The notes: generated from the sequence alone by a model not told the origin. 64,000 nucleotides of DNA from Siphonodentalium dalli (GCA_032622095.1 CP136061.1:87164983-87228982); one strand, 5' to 3'. Numbered from the stretch's first letter, positions 44,490 through 55,488 are shown. Made by a program: numbers and translations.

Positions 44490-45440
44490 ACTCCAGACAA
44501 GATGGCGTCCGTCATAGCGGCCATTTGTTTTATATGCACCAGGCCTCTTTGATCGCCGTTATAGTAAAGATAATATCACATGCGGTCTTGTTTTCCGCTC
44601 GATTCGTTATGCTAATATACAACCCTTACAAGTTAGCCAAAAATCCGACACCAGAATCTAATATGGCGGCCAAGATGGCCGCCGAAATGTGAAAATATGC
44701 TATTTTTCTGACATTTCACCACCTTTCGTTTGTCTGTGGGAAAATATTGGCATCTTGGCGTGATGTTATACATTTATCGTATAGAAGAGTCATTGACAAA
44801 CACACGGGGACCATAATATACATTCATTGTGGGATTGTTTTGTCCGATATCACGTTTTCCCAAATTCCGGTATAATAGGTCAAAGCCGAATCGACGCTAA
44901 TAACGCGATGTAATGTTTCGAATCAATGAATGTTATTGCTATTAAAACAACACCTATGCATATATATGTGCAGGAGATACCCGAGCTAGGATTCCTCTTA
45001 TACCTGAGTTGAGGAATATTCACCCAAATCCAAGATGGCTGCCAAAATGGCCACCAGAAATAGAAAAATCGCTGATTTTAACATCAGTGAGCGTTATTGT
45101 CACGACAGCTCCACACCTGTTTACTATTGTGAGTTGGAAATACTTAGGAGAAGAACTGTACTTATATCATATCCAAATAAAAGTATCCCAAATCTAAAAT
45201 GGCGCCCACAATGGCGGACAGATTTTGAAAATTCACCGAAATTCCCTCATATTCACATCATTGGGCATTATTTTCGAGACAACTGCATACATGCTGGCAG
45301 TTGAGTTGGAAATACTGAGGTGAAGTAATTACCTTGCATCTCATGCAAGAAATTGTTTTTCAAATCGAAGATGGCGGCCAAAATGGCGACCGAAATTTGA
45401 AAACAAGCTCACATTCCTTTACTTTCTTACGATGGGCGTT
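44490..45440 (+). repeat. Degenerate tandem units with ATGGCGGCC motifs
   Basis: Paired motifs such as ATGGCGGCCAAGATGGCCGC occur at about 44663, 45032, 45199 and 45370, each followed by a loosely conserved GAAATNTGAAAA stretch. The last three are spaced by about 168 bp. The core AANATGGCGGC is the known consensus for the transcription factor YY1. The right arm of the inverted repeat keeps two such motif pairs, near 48310 and 48580. Confidence 0.6.
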
Positions 45441-45563
45441 ATTGTTAAGCGATTTCTGCCCACAATTACATGTTCATATGGAACATTGATATGATGTGTT
45501 CATTTGAGCTTGGCAAACTCTCGCATTCAATTGAAAATATGTCGATACTATCCCATACTAATT

Positions 45564-46740
45564 TCAACTTTTTGTCATTATATCGATACGTATGGACAAA
45601 ACGGTACATAATATAAGCCATCTATTAGTTTCAACATAAATCGTAGCCTTCTGGATGGATGAAAACGCACAATTAATCGCGATGTGGCATTTCGAAATCC
45701 ATTCTCCACTAAGCGCACATAATGGTCGTAACCGTATGTAGGTGTGCAGAATAGTCATATTATGACTTCCAAGAATCAAAACAACAGTACCAGAGCTTAT
45801 TCTGATTTGCCACATTCAGCATTATCTGGACCAGTTTCCGTCTCTTCGTCAGATTAATCTATCTCGTTCATAAACTTCTTTGTAGAAAGATCCCACTAAT
45901 CGGAATGTTTCAAACAATACATATGTCGGTGTCCAGCTCATGTGTTTGTCTCGAAAGCTGGGAATTCTTATCCTTATTCTTGGCGAGCTTCATTCGTGGT
46001 ATAGCTTATGGTATAATGCAGATGCTACATATGGATCTGTGCGTCATCTTGTGTGATAAACAAGAAATGTATGCGGTCGATGCGTATACTAGCTTTCAGA
46101 AGGACCTCTCTATCTGCGTATTTTCAGATTTGGTGACCTAATGGGGATAATATGTACACCTGGTAATCTTCCCAAACAGCCACTTCTCAATATATGGTTC
46201 ATCAATTCACATACTCATCTAATGCACTGACGTGCCCGGGCAACTTCTGTATATGGCTTCGAATGTTGAAATGCCTGACATGTGACGGATGCCTTTCTGC
46301 TAAGGCGTAGAAGACCATAATGCATAATATACCCACTCTTCTTGACCATGATCCTAAGAACAATCTTGTTGGCGCCCAGCAATCGTCTCACCGAACAGAT
46401 CCAAGCAGATAATAACAATACACACGGTGCTAGTTTGTGGGCATGTGTCATGATAATGGAAATGAAATTGGACCATTACTGCACCGCCTCTTCTTTGTGT
46501 ATGATTTAGATTCAGACAGGATCTCATGCGTGGGTTTGCTTTCCTTGTATGCTAAGATTGTATGTTCCGTTTGGAAGCCATTCATAATCAACTGGACCAG
46601 GCGTGTACCATTGGCTACTACTATATAAGCCCCATCCACACTGGGGTGTAGTCTTAAAGGCGATGTCTTTGATTGTTGGTTCATATGTCATACTCACGCT
46701 GTGTGGTGGTCGGTATGGTTCAAAAAAGTACAAATGCCAT
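45564..46740 (-). pseudogene. Decayed coding region in left arm of inverted repeat
   Basis: Minus-strand frames at 46448-46684, 46215-46451 and 45564-45815 are relatives of plus-strand frames in the right arm; one segment reads HKLAPCVLLLSA here and HKLAPRVLFLSA there. Matching segments fall in different frames in the two arms, so both have suffered indels. I do not recognise the protein family. No signal peptide, transmembrane segment or catalytic motif is obvious. Confidence 0.4.
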
Positions 46741-46905
46741 CAACACAAGGGTGAAATGTTCAACACGAAGAACATCCAGAGGAATGTTACGTTGATGAGA
46801 TCTTGCATTCAGTTCAACATACGTTGGGTACACCAAATGATTTCTTGGTAACATCACCGTCCGACCATTTTCCTGCATGAGACATATTAACTACTATATA
46901 CTAAA

Positions 46906-46907
46906 GT

Positions 46908-46935
<28 letters not shown>
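46906..46935. repeat. AT microsatellite near the centre of the inverted repeat
   Basis: A pure AT dinucleotide run within TTATATATATATATATATAT. It lies close to the symmetry centre of the two arms. Confidence 0.85.
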
Positions 46936-46939
<4 letters not shown>

Positions 46940-46959
46940 TATATGATCATAAAGGTCAC

Positions 46960-48905
46960 GTTCCTCAACGTCCACAGCCATTGCCGTCGAGACTATAAAT
47001 TGTTCTTTAAATACATAGTGATATAAATGCACCACAGTTCCTGACATTTTCTTGAATAATACCGCCCACATACTGACATTAACCCTGAGAGAGGATAAAA
47101 ATACCGCATACCTTCATTGTATAAAGACATTATCCTTTAGTCCATCAGACTGTTCTGGGGGGAGGCTAGCATAGTATTATCCGACAAAATTATACGTCTG
47201 GTCAAGTTTAATCAGAACCGCTTCGAAACGGATGTGGAAATATAATTTTACCACACCAAAAAACACCGACACGCATGACATTCTATATCTGAAACATGCA
47301 CCAGATGTAGGGATGGTGTATACAGTGGCCCATTTCATTCCCACTATCGTGGCGTATGTCCACAAACTAGCACCGCGAGTATTGTTCTTGTCTGCTGGGA
47401 GCTATTCGATGAGACGACTGCGGGACGCCACACAGTTTGCTTTAGGATCATGGCCAAGAAGTGTGGGTAGTCGGTACATTATGGTCTTCTCCTTAGCAGA
47501 TATACATCTGTCCAAGGGAATGAGACAGCTAGCAACCTTCGAAACATTGCCGAAGTTGTCCACGTATGCCAATGCGTTCGCTAAGTTTGTGAGTTGACGA
47601 ACCATCTATTGAGAAGTGACTATAGCTAACTGGTTCGCCAGGTGTACATGTCATCGACCATATGCCATTATAGTTCAAGATGATGCAGAAATCCCATATT
47701 TAGCAAATATTTAAAATCGTAAGCTAGAAACCGGAAAAAGAATTGTTTGAAACGTTATGATTAGAGGGACTCTTCTCACAGGAAGTGTTGAATACTTTGT
47801 CGGTATGAGCGACCTAGAAATGGAAACTGGTCCAGATAATTATGGACGTGACGTGGCAAATCAGAATCTGTTATCAGGTAATTGTTCTAATATGACTATT
47901 AGCGCACCTACGGTTACGGCCATTATAGGCGCTAAGTGGAGAAAGGATTTCGAAATGACACATCGCGATATTAATGGTTGGTTTTCGACTTTCCAGAAGG
48001 ATACGAGCTATGCTATGCGTTCTGATACGTTTTAAGTTTAAATAATAGATGGTTTATGTACAGTATCGTCCATACATATCGATATTATGACAAAAAGTTG
48101 AAATTAGTATGGGAAAATATCGATTTCTTTTCAATTTCTGGCCGTCAATTTAGCCGCCCACTTGAATGTGAGTATCAATTGCCAAACTCAAATGAATACA
48201 TCATATCAATATTCCATATCAACATGTAATGGTGGGTAGAAATCGCGAAACAATAACGCCCATCGTAAGAAAGTAAAAGAATGTAGGCGTGTTTTAAAAT
48301 TCGGTCGCCATTTTGGCAGCCATCTTCGATTTGGAAAACAATTTCTTGTATGAGATGTAAGGTAATTACTTCAACTCAGTATTTCCAACTCAACTGTTTG
48401 AATGGGTGGAGTTGTCTCGAAAATGAATGAATGTATATTATGGTCCCATTCTGTTCGCCATTGGCTCTTCTATATGATAAATGTATAAATTCACGCCAAG
48501 ATGCCAATATTTTCCCACAGAAACAAACGAAATGTGGTGAAATGTCAGAAAAATAGCATACTTTCACATTTCGGCGGCCATCTTGGCCGCCATATTGAAT
48601 TCTGGTGTCGGATTTTGGCTAATTTGTAAGGGTTGTATATTAGCCTAACGAATCGAGCGGAAAACAAGACCGCATGTGATATCATCTTTACTATAACGGC
48701 GATCAAAGAGACCTGGTGCTTATTACAAAATGGCCGCCATGACGGACGCCATCTTGTCTGGATTCTCTGCGGCCACTTTTTTTTCTTGTTAACAACCGAA
48801 AAAAATTAGAGGAGACATTAAGAAAGAAAATTAGTGGGGTGAAGTTGAGTCATGGGGGGGGGGGGGGTGCAGAGGTCGACCAATATCTCCTGGACTAATA
48901 TTGAA
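46960..48905 (+). repeat. Large inverted repeat, right arm
   Basis: Inverted partner of 44355-46860, ending at GTCGACCAATATCTCCTGGA. It is shorter because of a deletion of about 440 bp, and a G-run at 48855-48867 is expanded relative to the C-run in the left arm. Confidence 0.85.
47232..48035 (+). pseudogene. Decayed coding region in right arm of inverted repeat
   Basis: Plus-strand frames at 47232-47597 (121 codons) and 47757-48035 (92 codons). The first contains HKLAPRVLFLSAGSYSMRRL and ends AFAKFVS. The second contains EYFVGMSDLEMETGP. Both have counterparts in the left arm, sometimes in another frame. The pair of arms points outward from the centre, so these are divergently arranged copies of one unknown gene or mobile element. 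Confidence 0.4.
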
Positions 48906-49124
48906 TAAAGGCCCAACCACACAGGATGAAAATACCAACGCTGGTACATTTACAAACATTAACAAATTGTGTCATGTGACCTTACATGTAAGTACTAAAA
49001 TATAGCGACGTGGTTAAACAAATGTTTATCCAATTAAGCTAAATTCATTTGGTACGTTTAACAAACGTTCACTATATTCCACTTTAAATGACTAATCATT
49101 ATTGGATATATACGATAAGAACAA

Positions 49125-49565
49125 ATGTGTATAAATTCAATACAATATGTGTTACATTGTATCTTAAACAAAATTATGTAGAAATGACACATGGCATGTA
49201 TGTGTCTGTGGAATTTCCTCATCGTTAAATATGAGGAAATATGTGAATGTATCATAGTTATTATATGAGATGTGTTCTATTGGAGACACACACAAAAACC
49301 CCGTAAAGGTTACCACAGAAACAAATATTGGCAGCAGCTTTAAAATGTGTTATACACTGCGTTTGTGTCAAAACTGAACAATGTGGTAGCATTTACGAGG
49401 TTTGTGTCTCAAATATAACATATCTCATCCACTAACTATAATATACTCATATATTCACTCATATTCAATATTGAGTAAATTCCACCTACACATATGACAC
49501 GTGTCATTTCTACACAATTTTGTTTAAGATAAAATGTAACACATATTGTGTAGACTTTATACTCA
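49125..49565. mobile_element. Fold-back repeat upstream of the protocadherin
   Basis: ATGTGTTACATTGTATCTTA, then AACAAAATTATGTAGAAATGACAC-like sequence at the left, pairs with GTGTCATTTCTACACAATTT, then TAAGATAAAATGTAACACAT at the right. The arms span about 60 to 130 bp with mismatches. Inside are a CACACACAAAAACC-type block and its loose complement. The family is unknown. Confidence 0.6.
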
Positions 49566-50356
49566 CTGCAGAAACTTTGCCAAGAGTCCAAGACTCTCCA
49601 CTATTCGAGGAAAGCAACTGAGTTATATTCAAAGACTGTTTTAAGAAACCTCATATCATCTGGAACGGAAATATGGCTACAGGCAACCGAAATTCAGTGT
49701 CCCCAAATGTGAACTTTCACAAAATTAGCCTCACGTCAGAACCGAAATGCGTCTAAATTAATTCATTAGTGTCCATAATTACCACAAGGACCTAAAATAC
49801 CGTGACTTGTGTGTTTCTAAGAGCACGAGAAGAATAGCCGAGTAACGCAGCGAAAGCTGTTAATTTCTGCCTCGAGGTAGAATATGGCTTTACGCATCGA
49901 TTTTAATTCTAATGCTCGACTAAAAGCGAAGAAGCCACGCAATTACCACGGAGTTCCCTTAATGCGGCCTATCGGGAAATTCTCTGCATATTCGATGCAG
50001 ATAATGGGCGGAGACCGCCTCCATCGCGTAACACCAATTGGAAATGTACGAAGCCATTGGCTTTTACCAAACATTACAGAGCCGCTCACGATCAGCACTT
50101 CCAGTAAAGCCATTTGTATTAAATCTCAGCTTTACGGCATCTCACTGCGAAGAGTTCACTTTTGGGATATCAATAATCCACAATAGAGCACGGATTCGGA
50201 GTTACATTGCTTCGAGCGATCCGAAGAAAGAAGACACATTTCACGGTGAATAACAAATCTAATATAATACTAGGGTTCACAATGTTTTCTGTTTGATATA
50301 ACTGTTCTATATTAATTTGAAATAACTCCCAACTAACTTTCTCAATTTTGTATTTT
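49566..50356 (+). other. Upstream region of protocadherin; possible 5' UTR exon
   Basis: CpG content is somewhat higher than in the surroundings. The frame at 49884-50186 is unrecognised and may be untranslated leader. CACG|GTGAAT near 50244 is a weak candidate splice donor that could pair with the acceptor at 50359. This is speculative. Confidence 0.3.
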
Positions 50357-50359
50357 CAG
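50343..50359 (+). promoter_or_regulatory. Candidate 3' splice site before the protocadherin exon
   Basis: CAATTTTGTATTTTCAG is a pyrimidine-rich tract ending in CAG, 39 bases before the ATG at 50399. It suggests that the coding exon begins with a short stretch of 5' UTR. Confidence 0.55.
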
Positions 50360-50398
50360 ATAAAATTCACGGGACAGAGAGAATAACCAACTTGCAAA

Positions 50399-52912
50399 AT
50401 GGGAAACGGAACAGTTCTGATTGCACTGTGCTGTTTGGTGGTGTCCATGACTGTCCGTTTCTGCGAAGCAAACAAGATGGTGGAATTCCATGTTTTGGAA
50501 GAAATGCCTGCCAACACGATAGTGGGCGATGTTGGAAAACTGCTCAGATTCGAGATGACCGAGAAAGAGTTCTCAAACTTACTGTTTAAATTGTTCCAAC
50601 AAGCCGACTCACCAAATAAGGGCATTTTCTTCGTGACAAGTGGGGGGCTGATTCAGACTGCAGCGGTGATTGACAGGGAAGAGGTGTGCAAATTTTCTGC
50701 ATCGTGTGTGGAACGGTTTGATGTCGTGATTTATTCGCCAGATTCGACCTACTTTAATGTGATCAAGGTCACCATTTTCATCGATGACGTCAACGACAAC
50801 ATGCCGATATTTCCGCACAGGGACGTGAAATTGAACATTATGGAGAATACGATGGTGGGTACTTCCTTTATCCTGCCTGCCGCAATAGACATGGATACCG
50901 GGAGGAACAATTCAGTCCTTAACTACTCCATGAAGCCTCGAGATAGCAGCTTTTCTTTAAATTTCTCTCATGCTGAAGGCAGACTTTCAAACATAGCATT
51001 GGTTCTGACTGATGCTCTGGACAGGGAATCTAGAGACAACTACGAATTTGAAATCGTTGCCTGCGATGGCGGGAGGCCAAAGCGATGCGGTGAACTACCC
51101 GTTGATATCTTCGTCAAGGACGTCAATGATAACGCGCCAAGATTTGCCAAAAAGTCGTTTCATGTCATTGTCAACGAGTCATTGTCAGAAGGAAGCACCA
51201 TCATAGAGTTAAAAGCGACGGATCCAGATATCGAGGAAAATGGACAGATTGTGTACAGTCTGAGTAAAAATCAACCGGATAAAGTTCTTCAAGCTTTCAG
51301 AGTTGAGCCAGAAACTGGGATCGTGAGACTAGCAAGCGCTATGAGGTTCAAATCTATGGAGAATCATAAGGTTATAGTAACAGCCATGGACAAGGGGAAT
51401 CCCCCGTTAATGAGTCACACGACCGTGTTGATACATATAAAATACAGCAATAACAACCCACCCGAAGTCCAGATCAATCCGTTGTTTGGCGACATGGATG
51501 GAAGCATCTGGTTGTCGGAATCCACGAAAGAAGGTACGCTTATTGCGCATGTCAGCGTCGAAGACAGCGACATTGGTGAAAACGGAGCAGTGGAATGCAG
51601 CATCAACGATTCTCATTTCCGATTGGCTAAAACTAGAAGCAGTGGTTATAAGTTGATTCTCAAATCTGAGCTGGATCGTGAAGAGTTGGATCATATTAAC
51701 GTTGTTGTTTATTGTAGTGATCGAGGACGGCCTCCAAACAAGGTCGACAACTCTTTAGTGATTAGGCTGAAAGACGAGAACGACAACGCCCCACAGTTCG
51801 AACAGTCATTTTACTCTGAGACCATATTAGAAAACAATCCGAAATCGAGCCCAATTTTGAAAGTAAGGGCAACAGACGCGGACAAAGGCTCCAACGCGAA
51901 CATTACATATAAAATTGCCGGCAATCACAGTGAATTATTCTCCATAGATCAGTTTGGAATCATCAAGGCTAAAACAAGTTTCGACAGAGAAGGTGGTTCT
52001 TCCTATAACGTCACTGTTACGGCGTGCGATAATGGGAACCCTCCCTTAGAAACAAACACAAGCGTTTACGTCAGTATAATTGACATCAACGACCACGCCC
52101 CTAAATTCACGGATTCCATCTATATTTTCTATGTGTTAGAAAATCAGCCTGTTGGGAAGTCGTTCGGAACTATTTTGGCGGAGGATTATGATAGCCGCGA
52201 CAACGGTGACGTGTTCTATATGTTCAGTAAAATTAAGGATGACGTGCCATTCAGGATTAATGAAGACGGGGAGATGTTTACGACGGAGGTTCTGGACAGA
52301 GAATTTAAACAGAGATATGAGGTATCGGTTGTCGCGAAGGATCGCGGGTCCATTCCTTTAAGTTCTTCTATATCTATCACCATTTATGTCTTGGATGAGA
52401 ACGATAACGCGCCTGTTATTATTTACCCAAACGACGTCAACGACACGGCCGTCACAGAAGCCCCGAACAGTCCCAAAACATGGATAGTAAAAATCGACGC
52501 ACACGACAAGGACGATGGACTAAACTCCAAACTGTTGTACTACATAGTGGGAAGGGACTATAGGGAACTATTCGACATTGAACACGAATCAGGAGTAGTT
52601 TATTTCAAGAGACTTCCCCAAATGGAGGACGGGATGGAATTCAAACTTAATATCGGAGTCTCGGATTTAGGAAACCCGGCTCTCAAGGCAACGGCCATTT
52701 TGTTCATATCAGTGCTGAAGGTTGTAAATGAACCGATGGCGGTGATTCATGAGGAATCGACGGATAACTATGCTTTTCTTGGGATCCTTTTACTGATAAT
52801 TACGGCCGCCATTGTGGCGAGTGTTCTCGTGATAGTTTTAGTGACACAGAGAATGGACAGAAAAAGATCACAGAAAGGAAGGTACTTCAGCCCAAGCGAC
52901 CCCACAGCATAA
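50399..52912 (+). CDS. Protocadherin, seven cadherin repeats, single large exon
   Basis: 837 codons. Residues 1-24 form a signal peptide (MGNGTVLIALCCLVV through CEA). Cadherin repeats end at calcium-linker motifs DVNDN (130), DVNDN (241), a degenerate YSNNNPP (349), DENDN (459), DINDH (562) and DENDN (666), followed by a last membrane-proximal repeat, so seven in all. LDRE/FDRE motifs mark repeats 2, 4, 5 and 6. Repeat 1 has the protocadherin-type C-x5-C loop (Cys97, Cys103). The transmembrane helix is at about 791-816. The cytoplasmic tail is only about 20 residues if translation ends at 52912. Family role: calcium-dependent homophilic recognition at the cell surface, often in neurons. The third linker has lost its DxNDN acidic residues, so calcium binding there is probably reduced. 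A splice donor near the end suggests that further exons encode a longer tail. Confidence 0.93.
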   Translation: MGNGTVLIALCCLVVSMTVRFCEANKMVEFHVLEEMPANTIVGDVGKLLRFEMTEKEFSNLLFKLFQQADSPNKGIFFVTSGGLIQTAAVIDREEVCKFSASCVERFDVVIYSPDSTYFNVIKVTIFIDDVNDNMPIFPHRDVKLNIMENTMVGTSFILPAAIDMDTGRNNSVLNYSMKPRDSSFSLNFSHAEGRLSNIALVLTDALDRESRDNYEFEIVACDGGRPKRCGELPVDIFVKDVNDNAPRFAKKSFHVIVNESLSEGSTIIELKATDPDIEENGQIVYSLSKNQPDKVLQAFRVEPETGIVRLASAMRFKSMENHKVIVTAMDKGNPPLMSHTTVLIHIKYSNNNPPEVQINPLFGDMDGSIWLSESTKEGTLIAHVSVEDSDIGENGAVECSINDSHFRLAKTRSSGYKLILKSELDREELDHINVVVYCSDRGRPPNKVDNSLVIRLKDENDNAPQFEQSFYSETILENNPKSSPILKVRATDADKGSNANITYKIAGNHSELFSIDQFGIIKAKTSFDREGGSSYNVTVTACDNGNPPLETNTSVYVSIIDINDHAPKFTDSIYIFYVLENQPVGKSFGTILAEDYDSRDNGDVFYMFSKIKDDVPFRINEDGEMFTTEVLDREFKQRYEVSVVAKDRGSIPLSSSISITIYVLDENDNAPVIIYPNDVNDTAVTEAPNSPKTWIVKIDAHDKDDGLNSKLLYYIVGRDYRELFDIEHESGVVYFKRLPQMEDGMEFKLNIGVSDLGNPALKATAILFISVLKVVNEPMAVIHEESTDNYAFLGILLLIITAAIVASVLVIVLVTQRMDRKRSQKGRYFSPSDPTA
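52879..52887 (+). promoter_or_regulatory. Candidate splice donor near end of protocadherin exon
   Basis: AAG|GTACTT at 52879-52887, with GT at 52882-52883, lies 13 codons after the membrane segment. Use of this site would replace the last residues and the stop with downstream exons, as in protocadherins that join a large ectodomain exon to cytoplasmic exons. No downstream exon could be identified in the window. Confidence 0.4.
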
Positions 52913-53460
52913 TTCATTATCTTAAAGGGACACAAGGCACTCGAAGTGGGTAAATGTGCAAAAAATACAAAACTTGTAGAATATCACCACTAAGGTAAAC
53001 ATGGAGAAATAGAAAAATATTAAATATTGCCTTTTTATTCATTAACGAAATTATTTCGCGCGTTGAAACCATTGAAACAAAACTGTTACAGTGGTTTGTC
53101 AGCAAACATCGCGTATAGAAAGTTTTAATATTTCAGTCTGAATATGATTTTCATATATTTACAGTCAAGTTTTAATTAAACTTTGGCATCTTATTGGACT
53201 AATTTGACTTTCATTTATTGATAATTCCACTGTAACAGTAATGTTTAATTAACAATGGTTTTGACATACGAAATCTCATTATTGGAGATTTATTAATAAG
53301 TAAAAAAGAAGAGGAAAGTCAATTTATTGTGTCATGTACTTGTTGATGATATATAGTTGTTTTACAGACTTTTATGTTATTTCACATAAACCCACTTCGA
53401 AGGCCTGGATCCCTTTAATTCATTTCGTATCATGTTCTATACGATACTATACAATTTATT
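52913..53460. other. 3' flank of protocadherin; nothing else seen
   Basis: AT-rich. It could be 3' UTR or intron. Confidence 0.45.
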
Positions 53461-53640
53461 TGCATAAACCGGGGGGGGGGGGGGGGTCGAATATTTTTTT
53501 CAGGCACGTATACTGATTTTTTCCTTTCGACCCTTGTTGTGACCCACCCACCCCGCGTCCAAAATTGTTTCCGTTTTCGGCAGTTTTTTCCCGACCATTT
53601 TTGGACATCCACCCCTTTTAACACTAAAACAGAGATTTGC
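53461..53640 (+). repeat. Poly-G-headed repeat, copy 2
   Basis: GCATAAACC and a run of about 16 G are followed by TCGAATATTTTTTTCAGGCACG, CGACCC and GTGACCCACCCACC. It is related to 39555-39672. An inverted relative lies at about 53815-53925 (C-run with GTGCCCGG and TGCATAAACAC). Confidence 0.5.
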
Positions 53641-53814
53641 GGGGGGAAATTCAGCTGTATATGAATTTCTGTGCTTACTATTTGTCATGGATGTTAACAT
53701 TGACATGTAAATAGGAATGGGCTACAGGCTATACTGTTTTGTCTGATCATCATGAACTTTTTCATTTATGTTAATATTGACATTCTAAGGTGTTTTAAGC
53801 CAAACTCATAGCAA

Positions 53815-53925
53815 AAACAGTCAAAAAGACTTGCAGGAAAAAAAAAAATTGTTGGTCCCATCGACCACCCACCCACGCCGACATACGTGCCCGGAACCCC
53901 CCCCCTGCATAAACACAAATAAAGG
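53815..53925 (-). repeat. Poly-G-headed repeat, inverted relative
   Basis: The reverse complement reads TGTTTATGCAGG, a G-run, then TTCCGGGCACGTATG and GTGGGTGGTCGATGG. This is the same order of blocks as the copies at 39555 and 53461. Confidence 0.45.
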
Positions 53926-54078
53926 CAGTATGCCAACAATACAATTCATAATAAAACAATAAACAATTAATAAACAATTACATGTGAACATGGCATGTCT
54001 AGCTATATGTATTTTATTGTGTGAGCGTAATGTCCGCATACTTGTCGGCTACATACACTTGTATAGTAAGTAGTATGC

Positions 54079-54466
54079 TAGGGTACGTTCATTTACTGAT
54101 AAATTTGCACGGTATTTTTTGCAGGCATTTCGTCATAGAAAATCATATGGTGCCAGAGCCAACTGCATGATGAGTAAAATTTCGATAGTTACACATATAG
54201 CGGTGCTACTAACATTTGCCTTCAACTACCTGTATTGTGGATTCTTGCGAGATAATTGCATGCTATTTACAGGCAAATTTCTGTAGCATCGCTACAGGTG
54301 GAACTACAGGATTTTTACTTCTAGCATAATTAGCTAAGGAACAGCATTTTATAAGCATTTTTGCTTTCTTCTTCTGGCACATAATAGCCTTCTCTATCGA
54401 AATGCCTGCAAAAAAAAAAGAAAAAAAAAAGGTAAGACAAATGTTCGAGTGTGTGAACGTAGCCTT
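54079..54466. mobile_element. Long-arm fold-back MITE, copy 1
   Basis: The left end AGGGTACGTTCA continues into GCAGGCATTTCGTCATAGAA, and the right end is the loose inverted complement (TTTCTATCGAAATGCCTGCA ... GTGAACGTAGCC). The arms are close to 190 bp, so most of the element is palindromic. A-rich tracts interrupt the right arm. Confidence 0.7.
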
Positions 54467-54694
54467 ATGTAAATTAAATGTCGTTTGTTTTGAAAATCGT
54501 TCCTTAGTTACATTCACATATTTATGAATTGACACAAGAGCTGGCCATGTTTGTATGTTGGTTTAAATATATTTATTTGCCTCAATATTGTGCAGTGGGA
54601 TTGGGCGGGGTAGCACATATATATTACTGATAACCCCTCTCCAGTGAAGCCAGTGCGCACAAAACAATATTTACATTGACGATGACATTTGTTT

Positions 54695-55118
54695 GTAAGG
54701 GTACGTTCATACACGGGCAAGTTTGCACATTATGGTTTGCAGGCATTTCGTCGTAGAAAACGATATGGCGCCAGAATATGAATGGAAACTAGCATATAAA
54801 ATGCATCTGTACCACACCTAACTACATGCGAAGTAAAATCCGCGTAGTTCCACATGTAGCCATGCTACCGAAATTTGCCTGTAAATAGCGTGCAATTTTA
54901 TCGCAAGAATCAATCATACAGGTATTTGCAGGCAAATGTCGGTAGTGCCGTTATAAGTGGAACTACAGAAATTTTACTTCTCAAGTCGTTCGCTTTGGTA
55001 AAGATGCATATTATATATGCACGTTTATTTTCATATTATGGCACCATGTGGTTTTCTATGATGAAATGCCTGAAAAACCATACCGTGCAAACTTGCCAGC
55101 GTATGAACGTACCCTTAC
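54695..55118. mobile_element. Long-arm fold-back MITE, copy 2
   Basis: GTAAGGGTACGTTCATACAC at the left and the complement GTATGAACGTACCCTTAC at the right. Inner blocks include GGCATTTCGTCGTAGAAAAC and GGAACTACAGAAATTTTACT. It is the same family as 54079-54466 and better preserved at the ends. No coding is seen. Confidence 0.75.
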
Positions 55119-55488
55119 ATAGGAATTTTGAACAAATCACTTATCATTTTTCAAGATTTCATCTGCTTATTTTCATATGTTGTCATCCGATATTCGCCGG
55201 TGAACTTCTATAGTACATAATATGGACTGATATTTTATTTAGCCCATAAAATCATTAAAATGTTGAAAGTTCAAATGTTACCTATACACACACATGACAA
55301 TTTCTATGAATTATTGATGAATTAGCGCCGGAAACCCATTCATTTCTGTAGTTGGCAACCGATGCAATATTTTGTAAATGAGAAATTAAATAATTGAATA
55401 TGTTAGACGAAAGATATCTTCGGTTGACGATTATCGCAATACGCTGTGGGGAACAATCGATCCGATCATCGAACTCAGTTGTGATCAA
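55119..55488. other. No feature recognised
   Basis: AT-rich spacer with only a short minus-strand frame that has no motif. Confidence 0.45.

Larger units (their letters stand above)
44355..46860 (-). repeat. Large inverted repeat, left arm
   Basis: The reverse complement of this arm matches 46960-48905. Anchors are CATGACTCAACTTCACCCC (44401) with its complement ending at 48854, ATCTCATGCAAG (45339) with its partner near 48356, and blocks around 45640-45800 with 47830-48040. The match decays towards the centre near 46.9 kb. The left arm holds about 440 bp (around 44845-45275) that the right arm lacks. Confidence 0.85.

Noticed and set aside
46215-48035. Assignment of the inverted-repeat coding remnants to a receptor ligand-binding domain
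   Set aside because: Only a vague resemblance in strand and helix pattern; no diagnostic motif could be read, so the family is left unnamed.
49884-50186. 100-codon frame upstream of the protocadherin as a separate gene
   Set aside because: No recognisable motif. The position fits a 5' UTR exon or promoter region better.
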